From Thalassomonas haliotis (GTDB lineage Bacteria > Pseudomonadota > Gammaproteobacteria > Enterobacterales > Alteromonadaceae), in contig NZ_CP059693.1 in NCBI RefSeq assembly GCF_028657945.1, positions 2,542,001 through 2,606,000 on the forward strand: a DNA stretch of 64,000 nucleotides, in the 5' to 3' direction. Below the pieces are notes generated by a model. It made no database searches, was not told the DNA's origin, and was given only the letters and a program-made list of their open reading frames with translations. Numbering within the stretch: position 1 is the stretch's first letter; each line of letters starts with the position of its first letter. The position numbers and the translations under genes were made by a program. This document shows positions 63,132 to 64,000 of this stretch, piece after piece.

Positions 63132-64000
63132 CTAGCGAAACCGAAACACTGAGCCAGGAAGGCAGCCAAGCCGGCGAAAGCGTATCTATCCTGGGACAAG
63201 CGATAGATGCCACCAAACAAACCGACAGCTCCCGGGCCGAAGAGCTGATCCGCTCGTTAACCGAAGAAGCGTTAAAAGGTACGGTGAAATGGAATAAAAA
63301 CCTGACGGTGACCTTTAACCAGGCCATCAAAGTGATTGATGAAACTATTTCCAAGCAGTTGTCGGCGATTATGCATCATGATGACTTTCAAAAACTCGAA
63401 GGCAGCTGGCGCGGCCTTAACCATACGGTGCAAAACTCTGAAACCAACGCGACTTTGAAAATTCGTATGATGAGCCTGAGTAAAAAAGAATTACACAAAG
63501 ACTTAAGCAAGGCGGTGGAGTTTGATCAAAGCCAGATCTTTAAAAAGATTTATGAAGCGGAATTCGGCACCCCGGGGGGCGAGCCCTATGGCGCCCTGGT
63601 CGGCGATTATGAATTTACCAACCACCCGGAAGACATAGAAACCTTGTCGTTAATGTCAAACGTTGCCGCCGCCGGTTTTTGTCCCTTTATCTCGGCTTCC
63701 GGTGCTTCCCTGTTCGGCTTTGACGACTGGACCGAGTTAAGCAAACCCAGAGATCTGGAAAAAGTCTTTGAATCGCTGGAATATACGAAATGGCGCTCTT
63801 TCCGGGACAGCGATGATTCGCGTTTTGTGACTTTGACTATGCCCAGGGTGCTGGCCCGTTTACCCTACGGTCAGGCCACGAAAGTGGTGGAAGAGTTCAG
63901 CTTTGAAGAGTTTTTGCTCGATGAAACCGGCACCCGCTCGGTCACCACGGCTCATGATGATTACTGCTGGATGAATGCCGCTTATGCCATGGCCACCAAT
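63128..64000 (+). CDS. tssC: Type VI sheath large subunit TssC, truncated by the window end
   Basis: The ATG at 63128 overlaps the tssB stop as ATGA, and the frame stays open to the window end, giving the first 291 residues of about 495. Typical TssC blocks are [43 protein letters not shown] and [16 protein letters not shown], ending inside [17 protein letters not shown]. The rest of the gene lies outside the window. Confidence 0.96.
   Translation, partial: MTSETETLSQEGSQAGESVSILGQAIDATKQTDSSRAEELIRSLTEEALKGTVKWNKNLTVTFNQAIKVIDETISKQLSAIMHHDDFQKLEGSWRGLNHTVQNSETNATLKIRMMSLSKKELHKDLSKAVEFDQSQIFKKIYEAEFGTPGGEPYGALVGDYEFTNHPEDIETLSLMSNVAAAGFCPFISASGASLFGFDDWTELSKPRDLEKVFESLEYTKWRSFRDSDDSRFVTLTMPRVLARLPYGQATKVVEEFSFEEFLLDETGTRSVTTAHDDYCWMNAAYAMATN

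Overview
The window reads as a chromosome segment of a marine gammaproteobacterium, most likely in the Colwelliaceae/Thalassomonas area of Alteromonadales. This is inferred from gene content (glnD, proS, a DUF3083-like protein, many c-di-GMP and TonB-receptor genes) and moderate GC; no rRNA or tRNA gene is present to confirm it.

Bases 1-9.4 kb hold housekeeping and solitary genes: glnD (with an eroded HD site), a DUF3083-like protein, a small lipoprotein, a SulP permease followed by a 52-bp tandem repeat, an orphan ExbD, a CapK/PaaK-like adenylate-forming enzyme and a GNAT. Bases 9.5-12 kb hold ilvIH, preceded by an unannotated branched-chain leader peptide and attenuator. Bases 12.2-22.5 kb hold an HD-GYP response regulator with its kinase, an EAL-HDOD protein, yfbR, a TPR membrane protein, proS and a LysR regulator. 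Bases 22.5-28.9 kb hold a small ORF, a secreted M20 dipeptidase, a phage-type S24 repressor and Mor-like activator facing each other across an array of CTAAAC sites, an AsnC/Lrp regulator, a GST, and a TPR-GGDEF protein.

The most striking region is 28.9-36.8 kb on the minus strand. It carries two split-borosin alpha-N-methyltransferases (SonM-like), each directly followed by a small precursor-peptide gene. One precursor has three copies of an HKA(F/V)L motif; the other has a related AFLAPA segment and an acidic tail. Around them are four paralogous GNAT acetyltransferases, a pepsin-like aspartic protease with both catalytic DTG motifs, and a Bcr/CflA-type MFS exporter. Together these form a plausible complete RiPP pathway: precursor, N-methylation, acetylation, leader cleavage, export. 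Split borosins are a known class; this combination and the repeated core look new.

Bases 37.2-48.7 kb hold a TonB-receptor pseudogene, a REC-REC-PAS-GGDEF-EAL protein, then an apparent operon of a ThDP enzyme, a TonB receptor and two citrate-synthase-fold proteins that both lack the usual catalytic histidines. A substrate-binding protein plus histidine kinase operon converges on it. From 49.2 kb to the end runs a type VI secretion cluster, ppkA-tagH-tssJKLM-tagF-pppA-tssA-tssB-tssC, with tssC cut by the window edge. It has a full threonine-phosphorylation control module; hcp, vgrG, tssE/F/G/H and effectors are not in the window.
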